Below, one piece after another: positions 52,473 through 62,078 of a stretch of DNA of 64,000 nt. The notes beneath the pieces are model-generated. The model searched no databases. It saw only the letters and a list, made by a program, of their open reading frames with translations, and had not been told where the DNA came from. The stretch spans positions 1 to 64,000 of the forward strand of contig JAWUWD010000062.1 in assembly GCA_034112085.1 (NCBI GenBank), read 5' to 3'. Numbering within the stretch: position 1 is the first letter of the stretch; every line of letters begins with the position of its first letter. A program made the translations under genes and the position numbers. Origin of the DNA: JAWUWD01 sp034112085 (GTDB taxonomy: Bacteria; Bacteroidota; Bacteroidia; Cytophagales; Cyclobacteriaceae).

Positions 52473-55400
52473 ATGAAAATCAAGAAAGTACTCGTTGCCA
52501 ATAGAGGTGAAATAGCCATTCGTGTGTTCCGCGCTTGCGTAGAACTTAACTTAAAAACTGTTGGTATCTACACCTATGAAGACCGCTACAGTCAGCATCG
52601 GTATAAAGCGGATGAGAGTTATCAGATTGGTGAAAATGACCAGCCACTAAAACCCTATTTGGATATTGATAGCATCATCCGACTCGCCAGGGAAAAAGAA
52701 ATTGATGCTATACATCCTGGATATGGTTTTCTTTCTGAAAATGCCGAGTTCGCTCGTAAGTGCGTAGAGAACAACATCATATTTATTGGGCCAGATGCTG
52801 ATATTATGGATCAGCTCGGAGATAAAGTAAGTGCCAAGAAAATAGCAGATGGGTGTGGCGTTCCAATCATACAAAGTAGTATAAAAGACCTCACAACGCT
52901 ACCGATTGCTGTAGAAGAAGCTAATCGTATTGGCTATCCATTGATGTTGAAAGCCGCTTCTGGAGGCGGTGGAAGAGGCATGCGCATCATTCGTACGTTA
53001 GCTGATCTAGAAGTTGCCTTTGATGAAGCACGAAGAGAAGCTAAAAATGCCTTTGGAGATGACACGGTGTTTTTAGAAAAGTATGTAGACAAACCCAAAC
53101 ATATCGAAGTACAGATTGCCGGTGATCGACATGGGAACATTGTGCATTTGTACGAACGAGATTGCTCCGTACAAAGGCGTTTTCAAAAGGTCGTGGAAGT
53201 CGCCCCATCACTTGACGTACCTGAAGAGGTTCGCCAAAATCTATTCAACTATGCATTAGCTATCGCTAGAAAAGTCAAGTTCAACAATGTCGGAACAGTA
53301 GAGTTCTTAGTCGATGGAGATTGGAACATTTACTTCATAGAAGTTAATCCTAGAATTCAAGTGGAACACACCGTCACCGAGATGGTGACTGGTATAGATT
53401 TAATCAAGACACAGATTTTTATTGCTGGCGGCTATAAACTCAGTGATCAACAAATAAAAATCAAAGATCAGGCATCTATCGAATTGACTGGCTACGCGAT
53501 GCAGTGTCGCATTACCACCGAAGATCCGGAGAAAGACTTTTTACCTGATTATGGCACAATAACAACCTATCGAAGTGCGGCTGGTTTTGGTATTAGGTTA
53601 GATGCAGGTAGCTTATATGAAGGCACTACCATCAGTCCGTTTTTTGACTCAATGCTTGTGAAAGTGAGCGCAAGAGGTAGAACCCTTGATGGTGCTTGTC
53701 GTAAAATGGATCGTGCACTTCGAGAATTCAGAATACGAGGAGTAAAAACCAATATTCCCTTTCTTCTAAATATTGTTGATCATCCTACCTTCAGAGAAGG
53801 TGGAGCGACCGTTAATTTTATCCAAGATCATCCTGAGCTTTTCAACCTGAAATCGCAACTCGATCGGGCAACTAAACTAGTTACCTTCATTGGAGACATT
53901 GTTGTAAATGGTAATTCAGATATCAAATTTATCGATCCTGGAAAACAACTAGAAAATCCCACTATCCCTCCTACCAAAAAACACGACCCGTTCCAAGAAG
54001 GAACAAAAGATCTACTGACGAGGCTGGGTCCTGATGGGTTTTGTGACTGGTTGAAGAATGAAAAGAAGATTCAGTACACAGACACCACCATGCGAGATGC
54101 CCATCAAAGTCTATTGGCTACTCGGATGAGAACTATAGATATGCTAGCTGTCGCGGAAACGTTTGCCAAAGAACATCCACAGACATTCAGCATGGAAGTA
54201 TGGGGTGGTGCGACCTTTGATGTCTGTATGCGTTTTCTATATGAAAACCCATGGAAACGTCTGGCAGAATTAAGAAAGGCAATGCCGAACACCCTATTAC
54301 AAATGCTCCTTAGAGGAAGCAACGGTGTGGGTTATACTGCCTACCCTGACAACCTTATTCAAAAATTCGTAGAGCAAGCTTGGGAAACGGGGGTTGATGT
54401 CTTTCGAATTTTCGATTCTCTCAATTGGATGAAGGCCATGGAGCCATCAATCAATTATGTGCGCAACAATACCGGTGGTCTTGCAGAAGTTTGTTTGTGC
54501 TATACAGGAAATATCCTAGACCCTAAGCGAACCAAGTACAACTTGGACTACTATGTAAGCCTCGCAAAAGATATCGAAAATGCTGGAGCTCATATTTTAG
54601 CGATCAAGGATATGGCGGGTTTACTTACCCCATATGCAGCAAGCGAATTGATAAGCGCATTGAAAGCTGAAGTAAACTTACCTATTCATCTACATACGCA
54701 TGATACATCATCTCTTCAGGTCGCTACCTATTTAAAAGCTATAGAAGCCGGTGTTGATGTCGTAGATGTAGCTTTGGGTGGCCTAAGTGGACTTACCTCT
54801 CAGCCCAACTTCAATGCTGTAGTAGAAATGATGCGCTTCCACGAAAGAGAAAATCCATATAATTTAGAAAGCTTAAATTCATTTAGCAATTACTGGGAGA
54901 CCGTTCGTGAACATTACTATCCATTTGAAAGTGGACTCAAGGCGGGCACTGCAGAAGTATTCAAACATGAAATCCCTGGAGGACAATATAGTAACCTCAA
55001 ACCTCAGGCGATTGCACTTGGTCTCGGTGACAAATTCGGGGAAATCAAACAGCGTTATGCTGAAGTCAATCAGCTCTTTGGAGATATCGTGAAAGTCACG
55101 CCAAGTAGTAAAGTCGTAGGAGATATGGCGCAATACATGGTGAGTAATGGACTGAGCGTCACAGATGTATTGGAAAGAGGTGATAGCATAAGTTTCCCAG
55201 AATCTGTTCAGAATTTCTTTCGGGGAAACCTTGGTCAACCGAGCGGTGGATTTCCAAAAGAGTTGCAAAAAATCGTTCTAAAGGGTGAAAAGCCATTCAC
55301 GGATCGTCCTAATGCACATTTATCTCCGGTAGATTTCGAAAAGGAGTTTGCCGAATTTATTAAGGCGTTTCAGAAAGGGTTTGGTCGTGAATTGGTGATG

Positions 55401-55919
55401 CAGGACTTCTTGTCCTGGAAACTATACCCTAAAGTCTGGGAGGATGCCTATAAAATGCATCTCCAATATGATGATGTTAGTAAAATTCCGACACGGGTAT
55501 TTTTGTATGGGATGAAGCCTCATGAAGAAACAGTATTTGAAATAGCTCCAGGTAAAACTGTTATTGTAAAACTATTAAGCGTTGGGTCCCCAAATAATGA
55601 GGGTGTCCGTACGGTGTTTTTTAAAGTAAATGGTCAGACGAGAAATGTCCAGATTACAGACAAGCATCTTGCCATTGAAAAAGTAGTGAACGAAAAGGCA
55701 GACCCAAATAACGAAAGCCAAATTGGCGCTCCTCTACAAGGGCTTTTGAGCACTCTGTTGGTAAAAAATGGACAAAAAGTAGAAAAAAACACCCCTCTTT
55801 TTGTAATAGAGGCTATGAAGATGGAAACCTCTGTAATGTCTCCTGTCTCAGGAACAGTGAAAATACACTTGAAAGCGGGAACAATGGTGTTAGCAGAAGA
55901 TTTGATTATGGATTTATAG
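52473..55919 (+). CDS. pyc: Pyruvate carboxylase
   Basis: The 1148-aa protein is a complete single-chain pyruvate carboxylase. The biotin carboxylase domain (about 1-450) has AASGGGGRGMR and FIEVNPRIQVEHTVTE. The carboxyltransferase domain begins DTTMRDAHQSLLATRMRT near residue 535. The C-terminal biotinyl domain has EAMKMET with the biotin-accepting Lys. It makes oxaloacetate from pyruvate and bicarbonate with ATP, replenishing the TCA cycle, which here also includes fumC and the 2-oxoglutarate from hydroxyproline. Confidence 0.97.
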   Translation: MKIKKVLVANRGEIAIRVFRACVELNLKTVGIYTYEDRYSQHRYKADESYQIGENDQPLKPYLDIDSIIRLAREKEIDAIHPGYGFLSENAEFARKCVENNIIFIGPDADIMDQLGDKVSAKKIADGCGVPIIQSSIKDLTTLPIAVEEANRIGYPLMLKAASGGGGRGMRIIRTLADLEVAFDEARREAKNAFGDDTVFLEKYVDKPKHIEVQIAGDRHGNIVHLYERDCSVQRRFQKVVEVAPSLDVPEEVRQNLFNYALAIARKVKFNNVGTVEFLVDGDWNIYFIEVNPRIQVEHTVTEMVTGIDLIKTQIFIAGGYKLSDQQIKIKDQASIELTGYAMQCRITTEDPEKDFLPDYGTITTYRSAAGFGIRLDAGSLYEGTTISPFFDSMLVKVSARGRTLDGACRKMDRALREFRIRGVKTNIPFLLNIVDHPTFREGGATVNFIQDHPELFNLKSQLDRATKLVTFIGDIVVNGNSDIKFIDPGKQLENPTIPPTKKHDPFQEGTKDLLTRLGPDGFCDWLKNEKKIQYTDTTMRDAHQSLLATRMRTIDMLAVAETFAKEHPQTFSMEVWGGATFDVCMRFLYENPWKRLAELRKAMPNTLLQMLLRGSNGVGYTAYPDNLIQKFVEQAWETGVDVFRIFDSLNWMKAMEPSINYVRNNTGGLAEVCLCYTGNILDPKRTKYNLDYYVSLAKDIENAGAHILAIKDMAGLLTPYAASELISALKAEVNLPIHLHTHDTSSLQVATYLKAIEAGVDVVDVALGGLSGLTSQPNFNAVVEMMRFHERENPYNLESLNSFSNYWETVREHYYPFESGLKAGTAEVFKHEIPGGQYSNLKPQAIALGLGDKFGEIKQRYAEVNQLFGDIVKVTPSSKVVGDMAQYMVSNGLSVTDVLERGDSISFPESVQNFFRGNLGQPSGGFPKELQKIVLKGEKPFTDRPNAHLSPVDFEKEFAEFIKAFQKGFGRELVMQDFLSWKLYPKVWEDAYKMHLQYDDVSKIPTRVFLYGMKPHEETVFEIAPGKTVIVKLLSVGSPNNEGVRTVFFKVNGQTRNVQITDKHLAIEKVVNEKADPNNESQIGAPLQGLLSTLLVKNGQKVEKNTPLFVIEAMKMETSVMSPVSGTVKIHLKAGTMVLAEDLIMDL

Positions 55920-55928
55920 GAATGGTCG

Positions 55929-55960
55929 GTCAGACGAAAAAACTAGTTTTTTTGTCTGAC
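55929..55960. terminator. Palindromic bidirectional terminator between pyc and the NYN gene
   Basis: GTCAGAC and GTCTGAC flank A and T runs around a central CTAG, giving a 32-base palindrome with a single mismatched pair (G-T). The A/T runs supply the U tract in either direction. The NYN-gene stop codon (minus-strand TAG, 55943-55945) lies in the centre of the palindrome. Confidence 0.8.
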
Positions 55961-56665
55961 ATAGATCAATTTGAACTTTCCTTTGGAGCTGTCTCGTTGT
56001 TCTACCTCAAGGCTTTTAATAGACTTGATGAGTGGCGTCAGCTTTTGAAAACCAAAATTTCTGGCATCAAAGTTAGGCTGTTTTTTCTGCAATAGACTTC
56101 CTACATCGCCAAGGAATGCCCAGCCATCATCATCTGCTAAGTCATCAATGGTCATCGTTATGAGCTTGATAACCTGAGGAGTAACTTTATCAACAGTTTC
56201 CTTACTCGGTTGTTTTTGCTCGTTGGGTTCTGATTGGTTTTTTAGAATTTCGATATAGATGAATTTGTCGCAAGCAACAATAAATGGATTAGGCGTTTTC
56301 TTTTCTCCTATTCCATATACTTTCATCCCCGCCTCACGAAGTCTTGTCGCTAGACGAGTGAAATCACTGTCACTAGAAACTAAACAAAACCCATTAACTT
56401 TCTCTGAATAGAGTATATCCATTGCGTCAATGATCATTGCTGAATCTGTTGCGTTTTTCCCGGTAGTGTATCCATATTGTTGAATAGGTGTTATGGCATT
56501 TTCTAACAATAAGTTCTTCCACTTGGACAAGTTGGGCTTCGTCCAGTCCCCATATATCCTCTTGATGGTCGGATTTCCATACTTGGCTATTTCCTCCATC
56601 ATTTCTTTAACATGCGCTGATGGAATATTATCTCCATCTATTAATACTGCCAGTTTCAAATCCAT
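55943..56665 (-). CDS. NYN-domain (LabA/PIN-like) protein with C-terminal OST-HTH-like region
   Basis: The 240-aa protein has a NYN ribonuclease-like domain: LAVLIDGDNIP, NATDSAMIIDAMDIL and CLVSSDSDFTRLATRLRE, whose acidic residues form the metal site of PIN-like nucleases. The C-terminal 80 residues (WAFLGDVGSLLQKKQPNFDARNFG, split by no gap) resemble an OST-HTH/LOTUS RNA-binding domain. It is probably an RNA-processing or regulatory nuclease of unknown target. The ATG at 56665 is preferred to an in-frame TTG seven codons upstream. It converges on pyc. Confidence 0.85.
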   Translation of the reverse strand: MDLKLAVLIDGDNIPSAHVKEMMEEIAKYGNPTIKRIYGDWTKPNLSKWKNLLLENAITPIQQYGYTTGKNATDSAMIIDAMDILYSEKVNGFCLVSSDSDFTRLATRLREAGMKVYGIGEKKTPNPFIVACDKFIYIEILKNQSEPNEQKQPSKETVDKVTPQVIKLITMTIDDLADDDGWAFLGDVGSLLQKKQPNFDARNFGFQKLTPLIKSIKSLEVEQRDSSKGKFKLIYVRQKN

Positions 56666-56778
56666 ATTTAGGTCACTTTTTCTCAAATTACATAAACCCT
56701 ATTAAATGTAATTGTGTTATCAGTGTTATTACGAGGCAAAAGTATTCACCCAAAGATGATTTCTCTAATAATATTGAT

Positions 56779-58332
56779 TCAATCCGCAAACTGAACCCGC
56801 ATAAGCGGACTACTAATAAGGCTGTAGGCTATTTTCACATTGATGTGAAATGAGGACGCTAGAGAAGCCGCAGCCTCTTTGAGGCCAGCAATTTTCTCAG
56901 CGTCATAATAAACGCCATTGTGAATGACACCATTTATAGATCGGGTGTATTCTATCTTTTCTAATGGGTTTTCAGAAAGAATAACCATGTCGGCCAATTT
57001 CCCAACAGATACGGTTCCATGCTCTTTTTCTAAGCCACAGTATTTTGCTGGGATTATGGTCGCAGATCGCAACGCCTCTAGGCTGGATAGTCCACTTTCT
57101 GTTAAATCCTTCAATTCAGCATGTGCACTAAACCCTGGAAACACATAGGTATCTGTAACATCTGTTCCCATCATAATTGGGACTCCGATTTTATGAGCCA
57201 TAGAGACTTGTTGTTGTGAGGCTTGATAAAACTCAATTTCAAGCGATTCTCCGTGCTCATCCTCGGTATTATTAATATATCTATTAATATCGGGCTTCCA
57301 CATAGCATTCTCCCGTAACCATGGAATATACTTTAGCTGAGAATTATTGACAAACTTAGAATCGTTTGCAAACGCACTCATTTTTAAAGTTTGTAGTGTA
57401 GGTACCCAATGTGCATTACGCTCTTTCATTAGACTCATAATAGCGATCGCCTCATTCTCGTCAAATTCATCAATCATCTCCTCCTTCGGAAGACGAAAAC
57501 GATTTCCTCTCTTTTTTGGATCTCTCATCTCTTCCGCACTAGGAAAACAATCAAACATAAAAATTCTGCCGTGTTCAAAACTACGCTGACCCAAAGTAAT
57601 AGATTCTCTCAGGCTAATATTTAAGGGCTTATGCCCAGCAATATACAATCCATAGTTAGGTGCCTCATTTGCCAATAAACGATAAGTCGAAGCTGGAATA
57701 TTCATATATGTTTTAATAAAATCTGCCCCCTCTTGCTTATAATAGCTCAATAGTAGAGGTACATCTTCCTCGTTTTGAAGTTTAAAGTATGTCGGAAAGG
57801 CGTCAGGAACCGAGGAGACTCCATCAACTTGAAAACTACTCTGTAATACACTGCGAGGAGCTACAATTTGATTATTATTCAATTCGCTATTCCATTCCGT
57901 TCGCTCTTTAGTCCCTGCCCAGTAGCTATCATACCTCCCCAGTTGTCCCGACATATCACGAACACCCGTTACTCCGTTGGCTATTTGTAATGGATGACTA
58001 AGCCATTTCGACAACTGAGTAGAGTGATTGTGCATATTCCAAAGCCCAGGAATAACAAAACTTCCCTTTCCATCAATTATAAAGACATCATCTACTCTTT
58101 TGATTTTTCCTGCGCTATCTATAGCAGCGATTCGATTTTCGACAATTAATATCTCTTGATTATAAATAATCTCCCCTGATGCTACATCTATGATGTTAAT
58201 TTGTTCAAGCATCGTGGTTTTATGAACCTCCGGGACACTTATATCTGGTAGTGGCCACAAAATTCCTATAATCACAACAATAATGAACGACAATAGGAAA
58301 CCTCCAATTATTTTAAATACAGTCTTTATCAT
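56779..58332 (-). CDS. Membrane-anchored amidohydrolase
   Basis: The 517-aa protein has one N-terminal membrane anchor (IIGGFLLSFIIVVIIGILW) and an amidohydrolase domain. Metal ligands are visible: the HxH of NMHNHSTQ near residue 100, a likely bridging Lys in DFIKTYM, His in AGHKPLN, His in FEHGRI and Asp in MGTDVTDTY. It resembles imidazolonepropionase-like secreted amidohydrolases. The substrate is unknown. It is probably exposed in the periplasm. Gaps on both sides are short and have no clear terminators. Confidence 0.87.
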   Translation of the reverse strand: MIKTVFKIIGGFLLSFIIVVIIGILWPLPDISVPEVHKTTMLEQINIIDVASGEIIYNQEILIVENRIAAIDSAGKIKRVDDVFIIDGKGSFVIPGLWNMHNHSTQLSKWLSHPLQIANGVTGVRDMSGQLGRYDSYWAGTKERTEWNSELNNNQIVAPRSVLQSSFQVDGVSSVPDAFPTYFKLQNEEDVPLLLSYYKQEGADFIKTYMNIPASTYRLLANEAPNYGLYIAGHKPLNISLRESITLGQRSFEHGRIFMFDCFPSAEEMRDPKKRGNRFRLPKEEMIDEFDENEAIAIMSLMKERNAHWVPTLQTLKMSAFANDSKFVNNSQLKYIPWLRENAMWKPDINRYINNTEDEHGESLEIEFYQASQQQVSMAHKIGVPIMMGTDVTDTYVFPGFSAHAELKDLTESGLSSLEALRSATIIPAKYCGLEKEHGTVSVGKLADMVILSENPLEKIEYTRSINGVIHNGVYYDAEKIAGLKEAAASLASSFHINVKIAYSLISSPLMRVQFAD

Positions 58333-58454
58333 AAGAGATTTTTAACGAAAATATTAAATCATGATAGAAAAGCAGAGCTAATCGGTAAACCGACTGGTGT
58401 AAATGGTTGATTCAGATATTGGAATAAAATTCCCGAAAGATTCAATCCTTTTAT

Positions 58455-59147
58455 TTACTGAAGCCTATTCAGCACACTCTTTTTGTACATCTCTCCTATG
58501 GGGATCTCTTTGTTGACAATTTCAACATCATTCTTAGTGAATGCCGTTACTTTAGAAGTGTTGACAATAAAAGAACGGTGAACTCTCAAAAAACGCTCAT
58601 CCAATCTTTCATGGAAAGCGGTAATCCCAGATTTGAAGGTAATCTCCTGATCTTCAAGGTATATCTTGACGTAATCCTTGATACTTTCTATATACAGAAC
58701 CTCTGTTAAGTTTACTTTGATTTTCTTCCGGTTGCTTTGCACATAAATATCCTCCTTCATTTGCAATACTTGCCCCTGATCAGCGTGAACCTCAGTCGAT
58801 GCTAGAAATTTACCAATCGCCTTGAAGAATCGCTCGAAAACTATGGGTTTCAATAGGTAGTCCACAGCGTTAAGTTCAAAACCTTCTATAGCATAGTCCC
58901 GATAGGCAGTAGTGAATATCACCTTAGGCTGTACGGTCAGACTTTTTAGAAAGTCAGTACCTTTAAGTACGGGCATTTCTATATCCAGAAAGAGTAAATC
59001 AACCGCTTCAGTTCTGAGTATCTTTTGTGCTTCCAGTGCGCTTTCACAAGATGCCACTAATTCAAATTCATCCAATTGAGACAAATGAGTTTCGATCAGT
59101 TCCCTGGCCAGTTCTTCATCATCTACGATTACACATTTGTACTTCAT
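58455..59147 (-). CDS. LytTR family response regulator
   Basis: The 230-aa protein has a receiver domain with the acidic pair VDDEE, phosphoacceptor Asp55 in LLFLDIEMP, TTAYRDYAI and the Lys of LLKPI. The LytTR DNA-binding domain covers about 130-230 (VLYIESIKDYVKIYL, FLRVHRSFIVN). Its start overlaps the stop of the histidine kinase gene by four bases (ATGA), so the pair is coupled. Targets are not evident; the next gene upstream, SGNH-TPR, is a candidate by proximity. Confidence 0.94.
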   Translation of the reverse strand: MKYKCVIVDDEELARELIETHLSQLDEFELVASCESALEAQKILRTEAVDLLFLDIEMPVLKGTDFLKSLTVQPKVIFTTAYRDYAIEGFELNAVDYLLKPIVFERFFKAIGKFLASTEVHADQGQVLQMKEDIYVQSNRKKIKVNLTEVLYIESIKDYVKIYLEDQEITFKSGITAFHERLDERFLRVHRSFIVNTSKVTAFTKNDVEIVNKEIPIGEMYKKSVLNRLQ

Positions 59148-60184
59148 GGGTTGTCTAGCTTAAGTGTCACGGAATAGCTGCTATCGTTCTGTTTGATTTC
59201 TAATGAGTGGCTATGAGGATACAGGATGTCAAGTTGCTTCTGTACGTTTTGTAATCCGATAGAATCACGATCTGATTGATTTGAATCTTTTTTATGAGAA
59301 GCAATCGTGTTTTCTAATTCAAATATAATCTCCTTTTCATTCGCCAGAATTGACATTTTAATTACTGCGGTATTGATCTCTTGGCTCACTCCGTGTTTGA
59401 AGGCATTTTCTAAAAATGTAAGTAAAAGCAATGGGGCAATAACCACCTCCTGTTTCATATCATGATTGAACTGAATGTCAAGCCTCTTACCATACCTCAC
59501 TTTTTCTAGTGAAATATAATTATTGAGCAAAGTCACTTCATTGGAAAGAGAAACATAAGCGTCCTTACATCGGTAAAGCATATAGTCCAATATTTCTGAA
59601 AGCTTCGCGATAACTTCTGGTGCTTGATCACTCTTTTTCAGTGATAAAGCATACAGGTTGTTCATAGTGTTAAACAAAAAATGTGGGTTCAACTGATTTT
59701 TCAACACATCCAATTCTATACTTTTTTTCTGTTCTCTCAGAATTAAGGCCTCTTGCTGATGCCTATAATATTGAATAGAGGTCAAAATGACTGCAGGAAA
59801 CATAAACCATATAATGTTACCAGAAAAATAGCCAAAGTCTAAAATTCTCCAGAAGTATCCCTTATCTGGCACCCGATAAAACCCTTCAAAGACAACTTCA
59901 AAGTAATAAAACCTGATAGTCGTGTAAACGATAAATACAATATAAAGTAAAACGATTGTTCCCAGGCCAAATAACACCTTCCTGTTTTTACTCAGAAGAT
60001 GCGGGATCAACAAAAAAAGCATGCCATAAGCCATTAACATTTGTGGGCCAAGTTTGATGGCATAGGAAACCAAATACCCCAACTTATCCTCTCGATAACT
60101 TAGCGTTGGTAATACAAAAAAAGCGTAAAGTACTGCCCAAAACAGAAGGTGTGAAAGGATGTTTTTTGTTAGTTGTCTTGACAA
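59144..60184 (-). CDS. LytS-type sensor histidine kinase (His_kinase family)
   Basis: The 346-aa protein has four membrane segments within about residues 10-140 and then the His_kinase core: LKNQLNPHFLFNTMNNLYAL with phosphoacceptor His168, and the ATPase N box FLENAFKHG. Without a periplasmic sensor domain it probably senses within the membrane. The start is TTG; the codons before it are ATT, ACT, ACA, ACA and a TAA stop, so no ATG upstream is possible. Partner of the overlapping response regulator. Confidence 0.92.
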   Translation of the reverse strand: MSRQLTKNILSHLLFWAVLYAFFVLPTLSYREDKLGYLVSYAIKLGPQMLMAYGMLFLLIPHLLSKNRKVLFGLGTIVLLYIVFIVYTTIRFYYFEVVFEGFYRVPDKGYFWRILDFGYFSGNIIWFMFPAVILTSIQYYRHQQEALILREQKKSIELDVLKNQLNPHFLFNTMNNLYALSLKKSDQAPEVIAKLSEILDYMLYRCKDAYVSLSNEVTLLNNYISLEKVRYGKRLDIQFNHDMKQEVVIAPLLLLTFLENAFKHGVSQEINTAVIKMSILANEKEIIFELENTIASHKKDSNQSDRDSIGLQNVQKQLDILYPHSHSLEIKQNDSSYSVTLKLDNP

Positions 60185-60230
60185 AATAGTTGTTGTTTAT
60201 CCCTCATGAATCGGCTCAAAGATGGCAGAT

Positions 60231-61850
60231 TTATTCTAATTCCTTTTTCAACCTAATCCAATTTTTTTCAAAATAGCCTGTGTTTGCGTTATTGTTTCTC
60301 TTGGCTATGATAAATGCTTGTTCGAACATGTTGACAGCTTTTTCTTTATCTCCAGCTTTGACCAATGCTTCTCCATAGCTATCATAAGTATTGGCAGATC
60401 CTGGGTAAAGAATGGTATTCAACTCAAAGACACTCAGGGCTTGGTCTATGTTCTTTTCTTTCATTAGCATATAACCCTCCATGTTCAAGTCTCCTTCTGC
60501 TGGTTTGTAGTCTGAGCCAATAATTTTAGAGTATTCTTTAAAGTGTCCAATTGATGCCTTAGTATACCCGATCTTCGTAATATTATTATTGTAATCTTCG
60601 GTGATCTTGGCCATGGCCTCTAGATCTATCTCGTTTTGAACTTTGTCCCTCGTAAATATCCAATTGTCATAGATCGTCAGGCGTCCATAGAATCCAATTG
60701 TTCTATTGGTTATTCCGTAGAAGCCATCATCGGTAAGTGCAAAATTTACTTTCGTTTTCACCGGTCCATCTATTAGGTTGAAAGACAACTTATTCTCTTC
60801 CTGTTTAATACCCTCTGCCACTACGTTTAGCGACCTTGCAGGACCATAATATGAAACTTTTATTTGTTCTGCTGAATGATCAATGTCTAAGATCATTCCA
60901 ATATAGCTATTGCTATATTTCGCAACCCCATACCACCTTCCTTCAATGTCTTCGTTCTTGATGGTTTTTCCTTTTGGCAGTGTTGGGATTATATAACTTA
61001 CGTTGGGTTTGTCTATTATTTGATACCCTTTTGCTTTGCTCAAAGTGTTGGAAACTTCAACAGTAGATGCTTGAATCGCAGAAGCTTCTTCGCTAGTTAG
61101 GTCTACTAAAATGCTTATCTCTTTGGCTCGTTGTCCGCGGCTAGACAATTGATATCCGCTGATTTTTCCAGCGATTCCTGCAGGGTCAGTTTTGAAAATA
61201 GTAGCAAAAATGGTTGTTGCAGCCAAGTAAGATCCATGAGCGGAAGGATGAGAACCATCGCGATTATATAAGTCATACATTTTATTATCACGCTCTTTAT
61301 TCCATACTAATCCAACAGGTGCTATCAATGCATCAAGCTCCATTGCCATTGTCATGTACGCATATGTTAAATATTTTTGTTGTTCGGGATTGTCTTTACG
61401 TGACCAGGTCATGAAAAAAACAGTTTGAGCTCCCGACAATTTTATCTCTGAATCAAACTTCTTTGCATATTCAAAAAATGTGTCTGGTTTATTAAAATGA
61501 TTTTTAGACTCTATTACCAGCGCACTTCCAAGTAGGCTTTGCTCCTGTAGAATGACAAAGTCCCATTCACCTGTTCTAATTTCATCAAGAGCATTTGTAT
61601 CTTCCCAATGTCCTTTCAAAGTTATTCCTCCATCAGAAATCAATTTTGTTTCGATCTCTCTATTTGGAAATTTTTCCCTTGCTAGTCCTTTGACGAGTTG
61701 AGAAAGGCTATTATGATAAGAATAACTATTGCCTATGAACAATATTCGGGTTGGTTTTCCCTGCTCAACCTGTAAGGGTGTCGAAAATGACAACTGACTT
61801 ATCAGTATCAACAATAGTATCGCACCGTATTTTATTTTTTGAATTCTCAT
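60231..61850 (-). CDS. Exported SGNH-hydrolase-like protein with C-terminal TPR
   Basis: The 539-aa protein has a signal peptide (YGAILLLILISQLSFS). An SGNH-like domain (about 30-235) shows LFIGNSYSYHNS in place of the GDSL block, FVILQEQS, and DGSHPSAHG supplying the Asp and His. A beta-rich middle domain (about 300-400) reads WYGVAKYSNSYIGMILD. The C-terminal 100 residues look like two to three TPRs (ANTYDSYGEALVKAGDKEKA). It could be a periplasmic esterase or deacetylase acting on a polysaccharide; substrate unknown. It lies 46 bases upstream of the sensor kinase on the same strand. Confidence 0.75.
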   Translation of the reverse strand: MRIQKIKYGAILLLILISQLSFSTPLQVEQGKPTRILFIGNSYSYHNSLSQLVKGLAREKFPNREIETKLISDGGITLKGHWEDTNALDEIRTGEWDFVILQEQSLLGSALVIESKNHFNKPDTFFEYAKKFDSEIKLSGAQTVFFMTWSRKDNPEQQKYLTYAYMTMAMELDALIAPVGLVWNKERDNKMYDLYNRDGSHPSAHGSYLAATTIFATIFKTDPAGIAGKISGYQLSSRGQRAKEISILVDLTSEEASAIQASTVEVSNTLSKAKGYQIIDKPNVSYIIPTLPKGKTIKNEDIEGRWYGVAKYSNSYIGMILDIDHSAEQIKVSYYGPARSLNVVAEGIKQEENKLSFNLIDGPVKTKVNFALTDDGFYGITNRTIGFYGRLTIYDNWIFTRDKVQNEIDLEAMAKITEDYNNNITKIGYTKASIGHFKEYSKIIGSDYKPAEGDLNMEGYMLMKEKNIDQALSVFELNTILYPGSANTYDSYGEALVKAGDKEKAVNMFEQAFIIAKRNNNANTGYFEKNWIRLKKELE

Positions 61851-62078
61851 CGTTCTGTTTTTAAGACTCGAAATCTACAAATATGTTGATTAGAGAAAAA
61901 CATTAGTAGACATACTAAGCTTTACAGCACACAGAACAGGAATCTCACCTTCCCGAACCTTTGTTTGCGAAAACCCTATTTCCATTCCTACTTATCAGCA
62001 ATACGTCTACTCTTCTACCATACATGCATAATATGTGACCATATTACAGACTAATTGATAACAAAAACAAAACACATC

